DNA from: Burkholderia oklahomensis C6786
GTDB taxonomy: Bacteria; Pseudomonadota; Gammaproteobacteria; Burkholderiales; Burkholderiaceae
NCBI RefSeq assembly: GCF_000959365.1
Contig: NZ_CP009555.1
Location: forward strand, 2,604,001 to 2,668,000
DNA length: 64,000 nt
Reading direction: 5' to 3'
Both the position numbers and the translations under genes were made by a program. Numbering within the stretch: position 1 is the stretch's first letter; each line of letters starts with the position of its first letter. A model generated the notes under the pieces. That model did no database searches and was not told the DNA's origin. It saw only the letters and a program-made list of their open reading frames with translations. Positions 38,618 through 48,550 of this stretch are shown here, piece by piece.

Positions 38618-39823
38618 ATGAAAATTGGGATTTACAACAGATATTGGAGCACGATGGGCGGCGGTGAGAAATACACTGGAACCATTGCTCAAATATTAAG
38701 TGAAGGGCATGAAGTCGATCTGATCCATACCACGAAAGTCGATCTGAAGGAATTTCAGGCGCGCATGAACTTGGATTTGTCGAGGGTTCGCTGGGTTGAA
38801 TGGCCAGGGGATTCCTGTGCCCAGTTGGCGCCTAGGTCGGCTGATTACGACCTGTTTATTAACTCGACCTATTGCTCTTCCATGGTTTCTCAGGCGAAGA
38901 AGTCCATGTACGTGGTTTTCTTTCCGCATCAATTGTCGCCTCGTCCGATGGGACCAAGGCGCAAAGCGTTGACGTCTTTGCTCAGTGCGATGGGGCAGTC
39001 GCGCTGGCTGTTGGGAGAGGCGGGAGCAAGGTTGGCTTCGAGAGCGTGCGGGAGGCTTCAGCGTGGGAGCAATGAATTTATCTCAAGCTACCAAATCAAA
39101 ATTTCGATTTCTCAATTCACGACGGACTGGCTTGATCGCCGCTGGGGATGCAAAGGGGAAGTGCTGTCGCCGCCCATCGACATCGAACGTTACGCGGACA
39201 TAGAGATCGTAGGCAAGTCACGCGTAATTCTGAGCGTTGGCCGTTTCTTTCACGGTGGAAAAGACGGACATAATAAGAAGCATCTTGAACTCTTGCGCGC
39301 TTTCCGTGCGATGTGTGACCTCGGACGTGTTCCGGACGGTTGGGAATATCATTTGGCGGGTAGTGTCAACCTGAATACGCCTGATGATATTAAGTATTTT
39401 CAGGAAGTAAACGGTCTGGCGAAAGGCTATCCTGTGAAAATCCTCGGCAATATCTCCGCAGATGCTTTGAAGCAAGAGTACACAAAAGCGAGCATTTTCT
39501 GGCATGGATCCGGATGGGGAGAGGACGCGGAATCGTATCCAGAGCGAATGGAGCACTTCGGCATGACCACATGTGAAGCTATGGCCGCCGCATGCGTGCC
39601 GGTGGTGATGCCTCAGGGCGGGCAGCGTGAAATAGTCGATGACGGAATCAATGGATATTATTTCCGTAACGCGGATGAACTGATCGCTCGTACAGAAACA
39701 TTAATGGCGATGTTCGGCCATCGAGATATGGAAATGCTGGCGACGCGAGCCCGTGAGGACGTAAGACGTTATTCCTTGCCTCATTTCAGAAAGGGAATTA
39801 TCGATTTGGTGGGCGCTATATAA
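38618..39823 (+). CDS. GT4 family glycosyltransferase
   Basis: 401-aa retaining glycosyltransferase of the GT-B fold, probably adding a mannose- or rhamnose-type sugar to the O-unit. N-terminal IGIYNRYWSTMGGGEKYTGTIAQ, then ILSVGRFFHGGKDGHNKKHLELLRAF and the donor-site block GWGEDAESYPERMEHFGMTTCEAMAAACVPVV with an EX7E-like pair. ALG11-like features (GGGE, HFGM) are visible. Last gene of the plus-strand run in the AT-rich cassette, 15 bp after the fusion gene. Confidence 0.9.
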   Translation: MKIGIYNRYWSTMGGGEKYTGTIAQILSEGHEVDLIHTTKVDLKEFQARMNLDLSRVRWVEWPGDSCAQLAPRSADYDLFINSTYCSSMVSQAKKSMYVVFFPHQLSPRPMGPRRKALTSLLSAMGQSRWLLGEAGARLASRACGRLQRGSNEFISSYQIKISISQFTTDWLDRRWGCKGEVLSPPIDIERYADIEIVGKSRVILSVGRFFHGGKDGHNKKHLELLRAFRAMCDLGRVPDGWEYHLAGSVNLNTPDDIKYFQEVNGLAKGYPVKILGNISADALKQEYTKASIFWHGSGWGEDAESYPERMEHFGMTTCEAMAAACVPVVMPQGGQREIVDDGINGYYFRNADELIARTETLMAMFGHRDMEMLATRAREDVRRYSLPHFRKGIIDLVGAI

Positions 39824-39968
39824 GTCGACTGATGAATGAGGTCCCCTTTTCGTTTCGCGCGAGAATCGCATCATCGGGTGGAGCAAGGTCGGTCTTAGGT
39901 CGGTTTTTCTTTGTGTGAAAGGGAGAGGGCTCGGTCGCGATGTAATGACCCAGCGGAACCTGCTCAGG

Positions 39969-40790
39969 TTAAGCGGCTAACGCGAATGCCTCAGCCGGCG
40001 TTTTCATCTTCAGCGCCTGATGAGGCCGTCGATGGTTGTAAAACTGGATCCAGTCGGCAATGGCGCGGCTGGCATGCTGCAGCGTCTCGAAGCGGTGTCG
40101 GTGTACGCATTGCTCTTTGAGCGTGCGGATGACGCGCTCGACCATTCCGTTCTGTTGCGGGCAGTGCGGCGTGATGAACTCCTGCCGCAGACCGTAACTG
40201 CGTACCAGAGCCGTGTAGTCGCGGCTTGTGAAGACTAGCCCGTTGTCGCTTCTCAGCAGGAACGGCTTCGGCACACGCCCGAGTGTGCCGAACCGGGCGA
40301 TCAAAGCATGCTCCAACGCGCTCGAGGCTGTGCTGGCCTTACCGCTACGTGACAGATGCCAGCCTAGCAACTCCCGCGTATGGCAGTCGATCACCAGCGC
40401 CAGCGTCGCCCACCCATCACGACCAGCCCAAACGCGGCACATATCGGTCGACCAGCGTTCGTTCGGCGCAGTCGCAACCGACGGCATGGCTTGAACACGC
40501 GGCCGAAAGCCAACTGGCCGTTTGCGAACCTGCCAGCCCATCAATCGGAAGATCCGCTGCACCGTGTTCTTGTTGAACCCAAGCAAATGCGCGACCGTCC
40601 GATACCCGAACGACGGCGACTCCTCAATCAGCGCCTTGATCGGCTCGGCAAACCGGGCTTGCACCTTCGGTTCGGACTTGACCGGCCGGTAATACATCGT
40701 GCGACGCGGCACCTCGAACCAGCGGCACAGCTTTGAAATCGAGACGGCGATGCCTTCGTCTTTGAGTCCCTGGCGGATCGTCTCGATCAC
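39969..40790 (-). CDS. IS3-family transposase OrfB (DDE integrase domain)
   Basis: 273-aa catalytic half of the transposase. Preceding helix-turn-helix (FGYRTVAHLLGFNKNTVQRIFRLMGW), then the rve core: first Asp in WSTDMCRV, second in LLRSDNGLVFTS, and Glu in NGMVERVIRTLKEQC (DDE triad). The GTG start overlaps the orfA stop, but the main product is probably made as an OrfAB fusion by -1 frameshifting upstream. Confidence 0.95.
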   Translation of the reverse strand: MIETIRQGLKDEGIAVSISKLCRWFEVPRRTMYYRPVKSEPKVQARFAEPIKALIEESPSFGYRTVAHLLGFNKNTVQRIFRLMGWQVRKRPVGFRPRVQAMPSVATAPNERWSTDMCRVWAGRDGWATLALVIDCHTRELLGWHLSRSGKASTASSALEHALIARFGTLGRVPKPFLLRSDNGLVFTSRDYTALVRSYGLRQEFITPHCPQQNGMVERVIRTLKEQCVHRHRFETLQHASRAIADWIQFYNHRRPHQALKMKTPAEAFALAA

Positions 40791-41116
40791 TTCTCGTCCT
40801 CGCCCAGCAGGGACTGCAATTTTTTTCGCGCACGTAACTCCAGCATCGCTTCGCCGTATGCTTCCTGCAGTTCCTTGATCTGCCGCTCGTACTGCTCTTT
40901 CACGTCCTGCGGATTTGCTCGTAGCGCGTTTTCCATGCCGCGCTTGCCATCGTCAACCCAGTTCTCAACCTCAGAGGGCGACAAGTCGTAGGCCCGGCTC
41001 GCCTCGGCGACCGTCGTCTTGCCCTGAATGATGTCCAGCACCAGCGCGCTCTTGCGCTTCGCCGTCCATCCCTTGATGTCTTCGTCCATCTTCGTGCTCA
41101 TCGTCTTTCCATCCAT
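40787..41116 (-). CDS. IS3-family transposase OrfA
   Basis: 109-aa DNA-binding half of the transposase. A helix-turn-helix at about residues 15-60 (RKSALVLDIIQGKTTVAEASRAYDLSPSEVENWVDDGKRG) is followed by a leucine-zipper-like coiled coil (YERQIKELQEAYGEAMLELRARKKL). It ends just after the slippery site. Confidence 0.93.
   Translation of the reverse strand: MDGKTMSTKMDEDIKGWTAKRKSALVLDIIQGKTTVAEASRAYDLSPSEVENWVDDGKRGMENALRANPQDVKEQYERQIKELQEAYGEAMLELRARKKLQSLLGEDEK
40820..40826 (-). other. Programmed -1 frameshift site in IS3 element
   Basis: Seven consecutive A on the coding (minus) strand within ...CGA AAA AAA TTG near the end of orfA. A -1 slip gives IAVPAGRGREVIETIRQ, which stays open into orfB with no stop. 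This is the classical A-run frameshift window of IS3-type elements. Confidence 0.85.
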
Positions 41117-41335
41117 TATGACGTGAGCAGGTTTTCACTGGGTCATTACAGCGACGCCTTCGCGTCGCGTGATCGACGATAGTGATTGTCGGTTGAATTT
41201 CGCTGAGGACCGCTATCCGCCTCGATACATTCTGACAATGTCTGTTCGCCAGACGGGTTGCCCGGCGTCGAGGTATTCGCCGTCAGGCCTCCTCGAGGCG
41301 TTCCATGATCGGTACGTTCGCGCTGATCTGTCAAA

Positions 41336-42232
41336 TTACTGGTTAGGCTCGGTCAGCATCCATGCCAACGTATCTCGCAGGGGAATAGAATTAACAGCGC
41401 CGATTCCACTCGCAAGTTCTCGACAATTTCCGATCAGTTTATGAATCTCGTGCGCACGTACGAATTGTGGATTCACACATATCTCCGGATCGTGACCGGT
41501 CAGTTCGCGCATCATTGCAAGAACATCTTGTAGCGAATATCCAACTCCCGAACAGACATTGAATGTTCGCCCGGCAAAATCATTTTCGATCAAGCGGCGA
41601 TACACGGACACGACGGTGCGAACATCGGAGAAGTCACGCACGACGTGCAGATTACCGAGTTCGATGCGCCGTGCTTTGTCCCGGAAATGGGAAACGATCT
41701 TGGGGAGAAGGAATCGCTTGTCTTGGCCAACACCGGTGTAATTGAACGGTCTTGCAATGACGATAGGGAGTTTGTTCTCCCACATCCGGGCAACCAACTC
41801 CATTGCATACTTGCTGATAGCATAGTCGTTGGCCGGGGCCGGAGGGGCATGTTCGTCGATTATTTCCCGATCGCAATTGCCGTATACGTTTGCGCTGCTC
41901 GCGAGCAGCACCGATCGAGGCCGGCATTCTGAGCGCTCCAGCGCATCGAGCAGATTGCGGGTGCCGACGACGTTGGTCTGGTAGATGTCCCCTGCATTGC
42001 CGTGTTGCACAAACGCAATTGCGGCGAGGTGCGCGACCGCGTCGGGTTTTTCCGACAACAGTACTTGCGTCAAACCTTCGCGATCGAGAAGATCGCATAC
42101 ATGCGCTCGCCCCGGAATATTCGTTTGTCCTGAGCGAACGATGCCGCAGACGTCATGACCGGATTGGGTCAACTCTTTCGCCAAGTAGCGACCGGTAAAG
42201 CCATCCAGTCCCGTTACGAAGACTTTTGCCAT
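41336..42232 (-). CDS. GDP-4-keto-6-deoxy-D-mannose reductase-like protein (Rmd type)
   Basis: 298-aa extended short-chain dehydrogenase. NAD(P) motif VTGLDGFTGRYLAKEL, ASSANVYG, catalytic Tyr in YAISKYAMEL, and IARPFNYTGVGQDKRFLLPKIV, the block typical of Rmd/Tld reductases. It should reduce the Gmd product to GDP-D-rhamnose or GDP-6-deoxy-D-talose; sequence alone does not settle which. It is 3 bp from gmd in the same minus-strand operon. Confidence 0.85.
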   Translation of the reverse strand: MAKVFVTGLDGFTGRYLAKELTQSGHDVCGIVRSGQTNIPGRAHVCDLLDREGLTQVLLSEKPDAVAHLAAIAFVQHGNAGDIYQTNVVGTRNLLDALERSECRPRSVLLASSANVYGNCDREIIDEHAPPAPANDYAISKYAMELVARMWENKLPIVIARPFNYTGVGQDKRFLLPKIVSHFRDKARRIELGNLHVVRDFSDVRTVVSVYRRLIENDFAGRTFNVCSGVGYSLQDVLAMMRELTGHDPEICVNPQFVRAHEIHKLIGNCRELASGIGAVNSIPLRDTLAWMLTEPNQ

Positions 42233-42235
42233 GCG

Positions 42236-43610
<1,375 letters not shown>

Positions 43611-44456
43611 ATGCCTCTCGACACTGCATTATCACCTTCCGCCGACGGGCTGTCCGTTTCGATCGTCGTCTACCGGCCCAATCGCGCGCAACTCGAGCAC
43701 ACGCTTGCCAGTCTCGGCGTTGCCTGCGACGCGTTGCGCACTGCACGCCCTGATCTGAAGATCTCGCTGTACTTGATCGACAATGGCGGATTAGGCGCCG
43801 TGCCCGAAGCCGTCGAGTCGCTCCGCGCACGGGGCATAGCTTGCGAGATCGTGTCCGGCCAGGGCAACGTCGGTTACGGTAGAGGCCACAATCTCGCGAT
43901 CGGGCGGGCGGTCAGCCGATTCCACCTGATCTTAAATCCCGACGTCGACCTCGACCGGGCCGCGCTATCGACCGGGCTTGCGTTCCTCGACACTCATCCG
44001 GAAGCTGGTCTCGTGACGCCCTGGATCGGCGACGACGAAGGCGGGCAGCAGTACCTGTGCCGCCGCTATCCGTCCCTGGCCGATCTCTTCGTGCGCGGTT
44101 TCGTGCCTGCGGCCGTGCGGCGGCTCTTCGCGCGGCGCCTCGCCCGATACGAACTCCGGGACGGGATCAACGCGCGGGATGTTTTCTGGGATCCACCTAT
44201 CGTCAGCGGTTGCTTCATGCTTTTTCGCACGGATGTGCTCACGCGCCTCCATGGTTTCGACCCGCGCTACTTCCTTTACTTCGAGGATTACGATCTCAGT
44301 CTGCGCACGCACGAGATCGCTCGGGTCGTCTACGTGCCATCGGTTCGTGTGATCCATTATGGTGGCGGCGCGTCCCGCAAGGGGGTCGCCCATATCCGCA
44401 TGTTTGGCGCGTCGGCGTTCAAGTTCTTCAATCGCTTCGGCTGGAGGGTGTGTTGA
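43611..44456 (+). CDS. GT2 glycosyltransferase, WbiF-like
   Basis: 281-aa rhamnosyltransferase-type family 2 enzyme. VSIVVYRPNRAQLEHTLASL, LIDNGG, NVGYGRGHNLAI, LNPDVDLD (DXD-like), and GCFMLFRTDVLTRLHGFDPRYFLYFEDYDLSLR. ATG 43611 is chosen over an upstream TTG. GC-rich host style. Its position before wbiG-wbiH-wbiI-like genes matches WbiF of the B. pseudomallei group. Its stop overlaps the next start. Confidence 0.88.
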   Translation: MPLDTALSPSADGLSVSIVVYRPNRAQLEHTLASLGVACDALRTARPDLKISLYLIDNGGLGAVPEAVESLRARGIACEIVSGQGNVGYGRGHNLAIGRAVSRFHLILNPDVDLDRAALSTGLAFLDTHPEAGLVTPWIGDDEGGQQYLCRRYPSLADLFVRGFVPAAVRRLFARRLARYELRDGINARDVFWDPPIVSGCFMLFRTDVLTRLHGFDPRYFLYFEDYDLSLRTHEIARVVYVPSVRVIHYGGGASRKGVAHIRMFGASAFKFFNRFGWRVC

Positions 44457-45418
44457 GCCGTCTCGTCATCACCGGCGCGAACGGGTTCGTCGGCCGCGCA
44501 CTATGCAGACTCGCGCTCGCCCACGGCCACGCGGTCACGGGGCTCGTGCGTCGTCCGGGAGGGAGCATCGAGGGCGTTCGCGAGTGGGTGCACGACGCGC
44601 CGGATTTCGATGGTCTCGCCGTCGCGTGGCCGGCTGGCCTCGAGGCGGACTGCATCGTTCACCTCGCCGCCCGCGTGCATGTAATGCGCGAGGAGGTGGC
44701 CGATCCGCAGGCCGCGTTTGATGCGACCAATGTCGACGGCACTCTGCGCGTTGCTGACGCTGCCCGTCGGCACGGGGTGCCGCGTATTGTGTTCGTGAGC
44801 AGCGTCAAGGCGATTGCGGAACGGGACGAAGGCGTGTCGCTCGCCGAGGATGCGACGCCGTATCCCGAGGACGCGTACGGACGCTCGAAGTTGAAAGCGG
44901 AACGCGCGCTTGCCGAGCTTGCTGGGGCGAGCGGTCTCGATGCCGTGATCATCCGGCCGCCGCTCGTGTATGGGCCGGACGTGCGCGCGAACTTCCTGCG
45001 AATGATGGATGCGGTGTGGTGGCGCCTGCCGCTGCCGCTCGGCGCCGTCTCGGCGCGCCGCAGCGTGCTCTACGTCGACAATCTCGCCGATGCGCTGCTG
45101 CGTTGCGCGGCCGATTCGAGGGCGGCGCATGGCATTTTTCATGTCGCCGACGACGATGCGCAATCGGTTTCCGGGCTGCTCCGGATGGTGGGGGAGGTGC
45201 TCGGCCGGCCCGCGCGCCTCGTTCCTGTGCCCGACATGTTGTTACAAGCGGCTGGGCGACTGACGGGATGCGCTCCGCAAGTGAATCGCCTGACTGGCAG
45301 CCTGCAGCTCGATACGGTGAGATTTCACCAAGTCCTGGGCTGGCGGCCTCCTTACACTACTCGTGAGGGGCTCGCCGCGACGGCGGCCTGGTATCGCTCC
45401 CGACATCACCGAGAGTAG
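44453..45418 (+). CDS. NAD-dependent epimerase/dehydratase, WbiG-like
   Basis: 321-aa extended short-chain dehydrogenase acting on a nucleotide sugar, probably a 4-epimerase or 4-reductase for the lipid-linked first sugar. VITGANGFVGRALCRLALAHGH, VFVSSVKAIAE, catalytic YGRSKLKAERAL, and IIRPPLVYGPDVRANFLRMM. It probably starts at TTG 44453, overlapping the preceding stop (TTGA) behind GGAGGG; GTG 44450 is the alternative. Exact substrate unknown. Confidence 0.88.
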   Translation: MSRLVITGANGFVGRALCRLALAHGHAVTGLVRRPGGSIEGVREWVHDAPDFDGLAVAWPAGLEADCIVHLAARVHVMREEVADPQAAFDATNVDGTLRVADAARRHGVPRIVFVSSVKAIAERDEGVSLAEDATPYPEDAYGRSKLKAERALAELAGASGLDAVIIRPPLVYGPDVRANFLRMMDAVWWRLPLPLGAVSARRSVLYVDNLADALLRCAADSRAAHGIFHVADDDAQSVSGLLRMVGEVLGRPARLVPVPDMLLQAAGRLTGCAPQVNRLTGSLQLDTVRFHQVLGWRPPYTTREGLAATAAWYRSRHHRE

Positions 45419-45423
45419 TCGTC

Positions 45424-46434
45424 ATGCAAGCCGCTGTTTATTCATGGAGTGAGGCGGGCTGGACGGCGGTAGCCGCCGCGGCCGCGTGTGCGCTCATCCT
45501 GTCGCTGCTGCTCGCCACGGGCCTCGCGTGGCGTCTCGCGACCGACGTGCCCAATCACCGTTCGCTGCACACGCGTCCGACGCCGCGCATCGGCGGATGG
45601 GGAATCGTGCCCGTGTGCGTCGCCGCACTGCTCTGGCGGGCACCGTCGCTCTGGCTCGTCGCGCTGGCCGCAGCGGCGCTCGCGGCAGTGTCCCGGATCG
45701 ACGATCGTCGCGGTCTGCCTGCGCGCGTGCGCTTCGCCGTACATCTCATGGCGGTGGCCGCGCTCCTGATTGCGTACCCGGTGGCTTATCCGTTGTGGCT
45801 TGTCGCAGGCGTCGGCTTCCTGATGCTGTGGCTCATTAATCTTTATAACTTCATGGACGGTGCCGACGGTCTCGCGGGCGGCATGGCGTTGTTCGGCTTC
45901 GGCGCCTATGCAGCAGCGGCGCTAATCGGTGAGCACCCCTCGTCCGCGCTGGTGGTGTCCGGAGCCGCCGTCGCCGGCGCTGCGCTCGGTTTCCTGTTTT
46001 TCAACTTCTACCCGGCCAAGTTGTTTTTGGGCGACGCCGGCTCGGTTCCGCTCGGTTTTCTGGCGGGCGCCCTTGGCTATTGGGGCTGGCGTGGCGGCGT
46101 TTGGCCACTCTGGTTTTCTGCAATGGTGTTCTCTCCCTTTATTGCGGATGCATCTGTAACATTATTGAGACGTTTGTTACGTGGGGAAAGATTCTGGCAA
46201 GCGCACCGCGAGCATTACTATCAACGGATGGTGCGCTCCGGCATGGGGCACGCGCGCACTGCGATCTTTTGGTACGCCGTGATGCTTGCAGGCATAATGC
46301 TGGCGCTATGGGCACTGGGCCTGCCCACTTGGCAGCAGTGGCTGATTCTTGCGGCGTGGTATGGAGTGTTAGCGGGCTTGGGTGCCGTCATCGATCTGCG
46401 CTGGCGAAGCTTTCTAGCCGCTGACGGAAAATAG
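45424..46434 (+). CDS. Undecaprenyl-phosphate sugar-1-phosphate transferase, WbiH/WecA-like
   Basis: 336-aa polytopic membrane enzyme of the MraY/WecA family that starts the O-unit on undecaprenyl phosphate. Motifs: PNHRSLHTRPTPRIGGWG, IDDRRG, YNFMDGADGLAGG, FLGDAGSVPLGFLAG and HREHYYQRMV, with about ten hydrophobic helices. It follows wbiG by 5 bp and precedes a WbpM-like dehydratase. A WecA-like transferase next to a UDP-GlcNAc 4,6-dehydratase suggests a 6-deoxy-HexNAc (QuiNAc/FucNAc-type) primer. Confidence 0.92.
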   Translation: MQAAVYSWSEAGWTAVAAAAACALILSLLLATGLAWRLATDVPNHRSLHTRPTPRIGGWGIVPVCVAALLWRAPSLWLVALAAAALAAVSRIDDRRGLPARVRFAVHLMAVAALLIAYPVAYPLWLVAGVGFLMLWLINLYNFMDGADGLAGGMALFGFGAYAAAALIGEHPSSALVVSGAAVAGAALGFLFFNFYPAKLFLGDAGSVPLGFLAGALGYWGWRGGVWPLWFSAMVFSPFIADASVTLLRRLLRGERFWQAHREHYYQRMVRSGMGHARTAIFWYAVMLAGIMLALWALGLPTWQQWLILAAWYGVLAGLGAVIDLRWRSFLAADGK

Positions 46435-46459
46435 AAAATAATTTCGAGGTTTGCCGCCG

Positions 46460-48358
46460 ATGTTGCGATCCAAGGCGTCTTGGCTATCGTTCAGTGCTTT
46501 TCTCTTCGACCTGGTGGCCGCTGCGGCCGCGTGGCTCGCTGCGTATGTTGTCCGGTTCAACGGGGAAGTGCCGACGGACTTTCTCAAGAGTGCGTGGATG
46601 GCACTCTGCTGGGTTCTCCCTATCTACGGCGTGATGTTCCGCGTGTTCGGCCTTTATCGCGGCCTGTGGGTGTTCGCGAGTCTGCCGGATCTCGTGCGCA
46701 TCGCGAAGGCGGTCGTCGTCGGCGCCCTTCTTGTGATGATCGGCGCGGTCATGTTCCAGCCGCTGCCGATCATCCCGCGCTCGGTCCTGCTGCTTTCGCC
46801 GATGCTGCTTTTCCTTGTGATGGGCGGGGCGCGCGCGGTCTATCGCGCGAGCAAGGAGTTCTATTTGTATGGCGGTCTCGTCGGCCAGGGCAAGCCCGTG
46901 CTCGTGCTTGGCGCGGGTGGCGCGGGCGCGGGCCTCGCCCGCGAGCTGTCGCGCTCGGGCGAGTGGCGCCTCGTCGGTCTTCTCGACGACGACGTCGCGA
47001 AACAAGGCCGCGAGATCTACGGCTACAAGGTGCTCGGCCCGATCAGCAAGATCGCGCACTGGACGGAGGCGCTCAAGGTCGAGCATGTGATCATCGCGAT
47101 TCCGTCTGCGCCGGTCGAGACGCAGCGCCGCCTTGCCACCCTCTGCGTGCGCGCCGGCGTCAAGGCGATGGTGCTGCCGTCCCTGACCGCGCTGATGCCC
47201 GGCCAGGGCATCCTGTCCCAGATTCGCCAGATCGACCTCGAAGACCTGCTCGGCCGCGAGGCCGTCACGATCGACACGCCGCACGTCGAAGCGCTGCTGC
47301 GCGGCCGCGTCGTGATGGTGACGGGCGCGGGCGGCTCGATCGGCTCGGAGCTGTGCCGTCAGATCCTGAAGTTCGTGCCCGCGCAGCTGATCGCGTTCGA
47401 CCTGTCCGAATACGCGATGTATCGCTTGACGGAAGAGCTGCGCGAGCGCTTCCCCGATCTTCCCGTCGTGCCGATCATCGGCGATGCGAAGGATTCGCTG
47501 CTGCTCGATCAGGTGATGTCGCGCTACGCGCCGCACATCGTGTTCCATGCGGCCGCATACAAGCACGTGCCGCTGATGGAGGAACTCAACGCGTGGCAGG
47601 CGCTGCGCAACAACGTGCTCGGCACCTATCGAGTCGCGCGCGCGGCGATCCGCCACGACGTCAAGCATTTCGTGCTGATCTCGACCGACAAGGCCGTGAA
47701 TCCGACGAACGTGATGGGCGCGAGCAAGCGCCTCGCCGAGATGGCCTGTCAGGCGCTGCAGCAGACGAGCGTGCGCACGCAGTTCGAGACGGTGCGCTTC
47801 GGCAACGTGCTCGGCAGCGCGGGCAGCGTGATCCCGAAGTTCCAGCAGCAGATCGCGAAGGGCGGCCCGGTGACGGTCACGCACCCCGAGATCACGCGGT
47901 TCTTCATGACGATCCCCGAGGCGTCGCAGCTCGTGCTGCAGGCGTCGAGCATGGGGCAGGGCGGCGAGATCTTCATCCTCGACATGGGCGAGCCGGTGAA
48001 AATCGTCGATCTCGCGCGCGACCTGATCCGGCTCTACGGCTTCACCGAGGATCAGATCCGCATCGAGTTCAGCGGGCTGCGTCCGGGCGAGAAGCTCTAC
48101 GAAGAGCTGCTCGCCGACGACGAGACGACGACCCGCACGCCGCATCCGAAGCTGCGCACCGCGCGGGCGCGCGAGGTGCCGGATCATCTGCTCGACGAGT
48201 TGCTGCCGTGGCTGATGCAGCACCGCGTGCTGAGCGACGACGAAGTGCGGCGCGATCTGCGGCGCTGGGTGCCCGAGTATCAGCCGGCCGTCGGCCCGAC
48301 GCTGCAGAGCGTGCCGGCCGGCAACGGGCTCGTCGCCGGCATCGGCCGCGAGGCGTGA
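46460..48358 (+). CDS. Membrane-bound nucleoside-diphosphate-sugar 4,6-dehydratase, WbiI/WbpM-like
   Basis: 632-aa protein of the long PglF/WbpM class. Four N-terminal transmembrane helices (about 1-120), a Rossmann-like domain (VLVLGAGGAGAGLAREL), then the catalytic short-chain dehydrogenase domain from about residue 280: VMVTGAGGSIGSELCRQIL, AAAYKHVPLME, STDKAVNPTNVMGASKRLAE. As in this class, Met stands where the usual catalytic Tyr would be. Substrate is probably UDP-GlcNAc. It is 25 bp after wbiH and ends before a bidirectional terminator. Confidence 0.93.
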   Translation: MLRSKASWLSFSAFLFDLVAAAAAWLAAYVVRFNGEVPTDFLKSAWMALCWVLPIYGVMFRVFGLYRGLWVFASLPDLVRIAKAVVVGALLVMIGAVMFQPLPIIPRSVLLLSPMLLFLVMGGARAVYRASKEFYLYGGLVGQGKPVLVLGAGGAGAGLARELSRSGEWRLVGLLDDDVAKQGREIYGYKVLGPISKIAHWTEALKVEHVIIAIPSAPVETQRRLATLCVRAGVKAMVLPSLTALMPGQGILSQIRQIDLEDLLGREAVTIDTPHVEALLRGRVVMVTGAGGSIGSELCRQILKFVPAQLIAFDLSEYAMYRLTEELRERFPDLPVVPIIGDAKDSLLLDQVMSRYAPHIVFHAAAYKHVPLMEELNAWQALRNNVLGTYRVARAAIRHDVKHFVLISTDKAVNPTNVMGASKRLAEMACQALQQTSVRTQFETVRFGNVLGSAGSVIPKFQQQIAKGGPVTVTHPEITRFFMTIPEASQLVLQASSMGQGGEIFILDMGEPVKIVDLARDLIRLYGFTEDQIRIEFSGLRPGEKLYEELLADDETTTRTPHPKLRTARAREVPDHLLDELLPWLMQHRVLSDDEVRRDLRRWVPEYQPAVGPTLQSVPAGNGLVAGIGREA

Positions 48359-48498
48359 CGCGGTGGTGACAAGACGGCGGCGGGCAGTCCGGCGGAAAGG
48401 ACGGCGAGTCTGCCCGAATGTCCGCTGTCCGAGCCGGCCGAACGGCAAGCCCGGCAGGTCGAAGCGTTCGGGCGCACGCCACGAACGATGTCCCATGA

Positions 48499-48533
48499 AA
48501 AAAGCGCGAGTCGAAGATCGACTCGCGCTTTTT
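48499..48533. terminator. Bidirectional terminator between wbi genes and the minus-strand group
   Basis: 16-bp perfect stem: AAAAAGCGCGAGTCGA (48499-48514) with its complement at 48518-48533, loop AGA. A-run on one side and T-run on the other make it effective in both directions for the convergent wbiI-like and WecA-like genes. Confidence 0.9.
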
Positions 48534-48550
48534 CCATTGCCGCTCCCGCT

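Larger units (their letters stand above)
39941..41150 (-). mobile_element. Complete IS3-family insertion sequence
   Basis: 1,210-bp element with imperfect terminal inverted repeats: left TGTAATGACCCAGCGGAACC, right end (reverse) TGTAATGACCCAGTGAAAAC, both continuing to CTGCTCA. The first 13 bases are identical. A 4-bp direct repeat GCGA flanks it (39937-39940 and 41151-41154), the target duplication. It encodes orfA and orfB with an A7 slippery site. It lies in the convergent gap between the GT4 gene and the rmd-like gene, so it breaks no gene. Intact reading frames and matching ends suggest it is recent and potentially active. Confidence 0.95.

Noticed and set aside
41151..41335. Open frame just right of the insertion sequence
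   Set aside because: Short, no start signal and no family. It is simply the remainder of the convergent gap.
46484..48496. Minus-strand 670-codon open frame opposite the wbiI-like gene
   Set aside because: The arginine- and histidine-rich translation has no motifs, while the plus strand encodes a complete WbpM-like enzyme.
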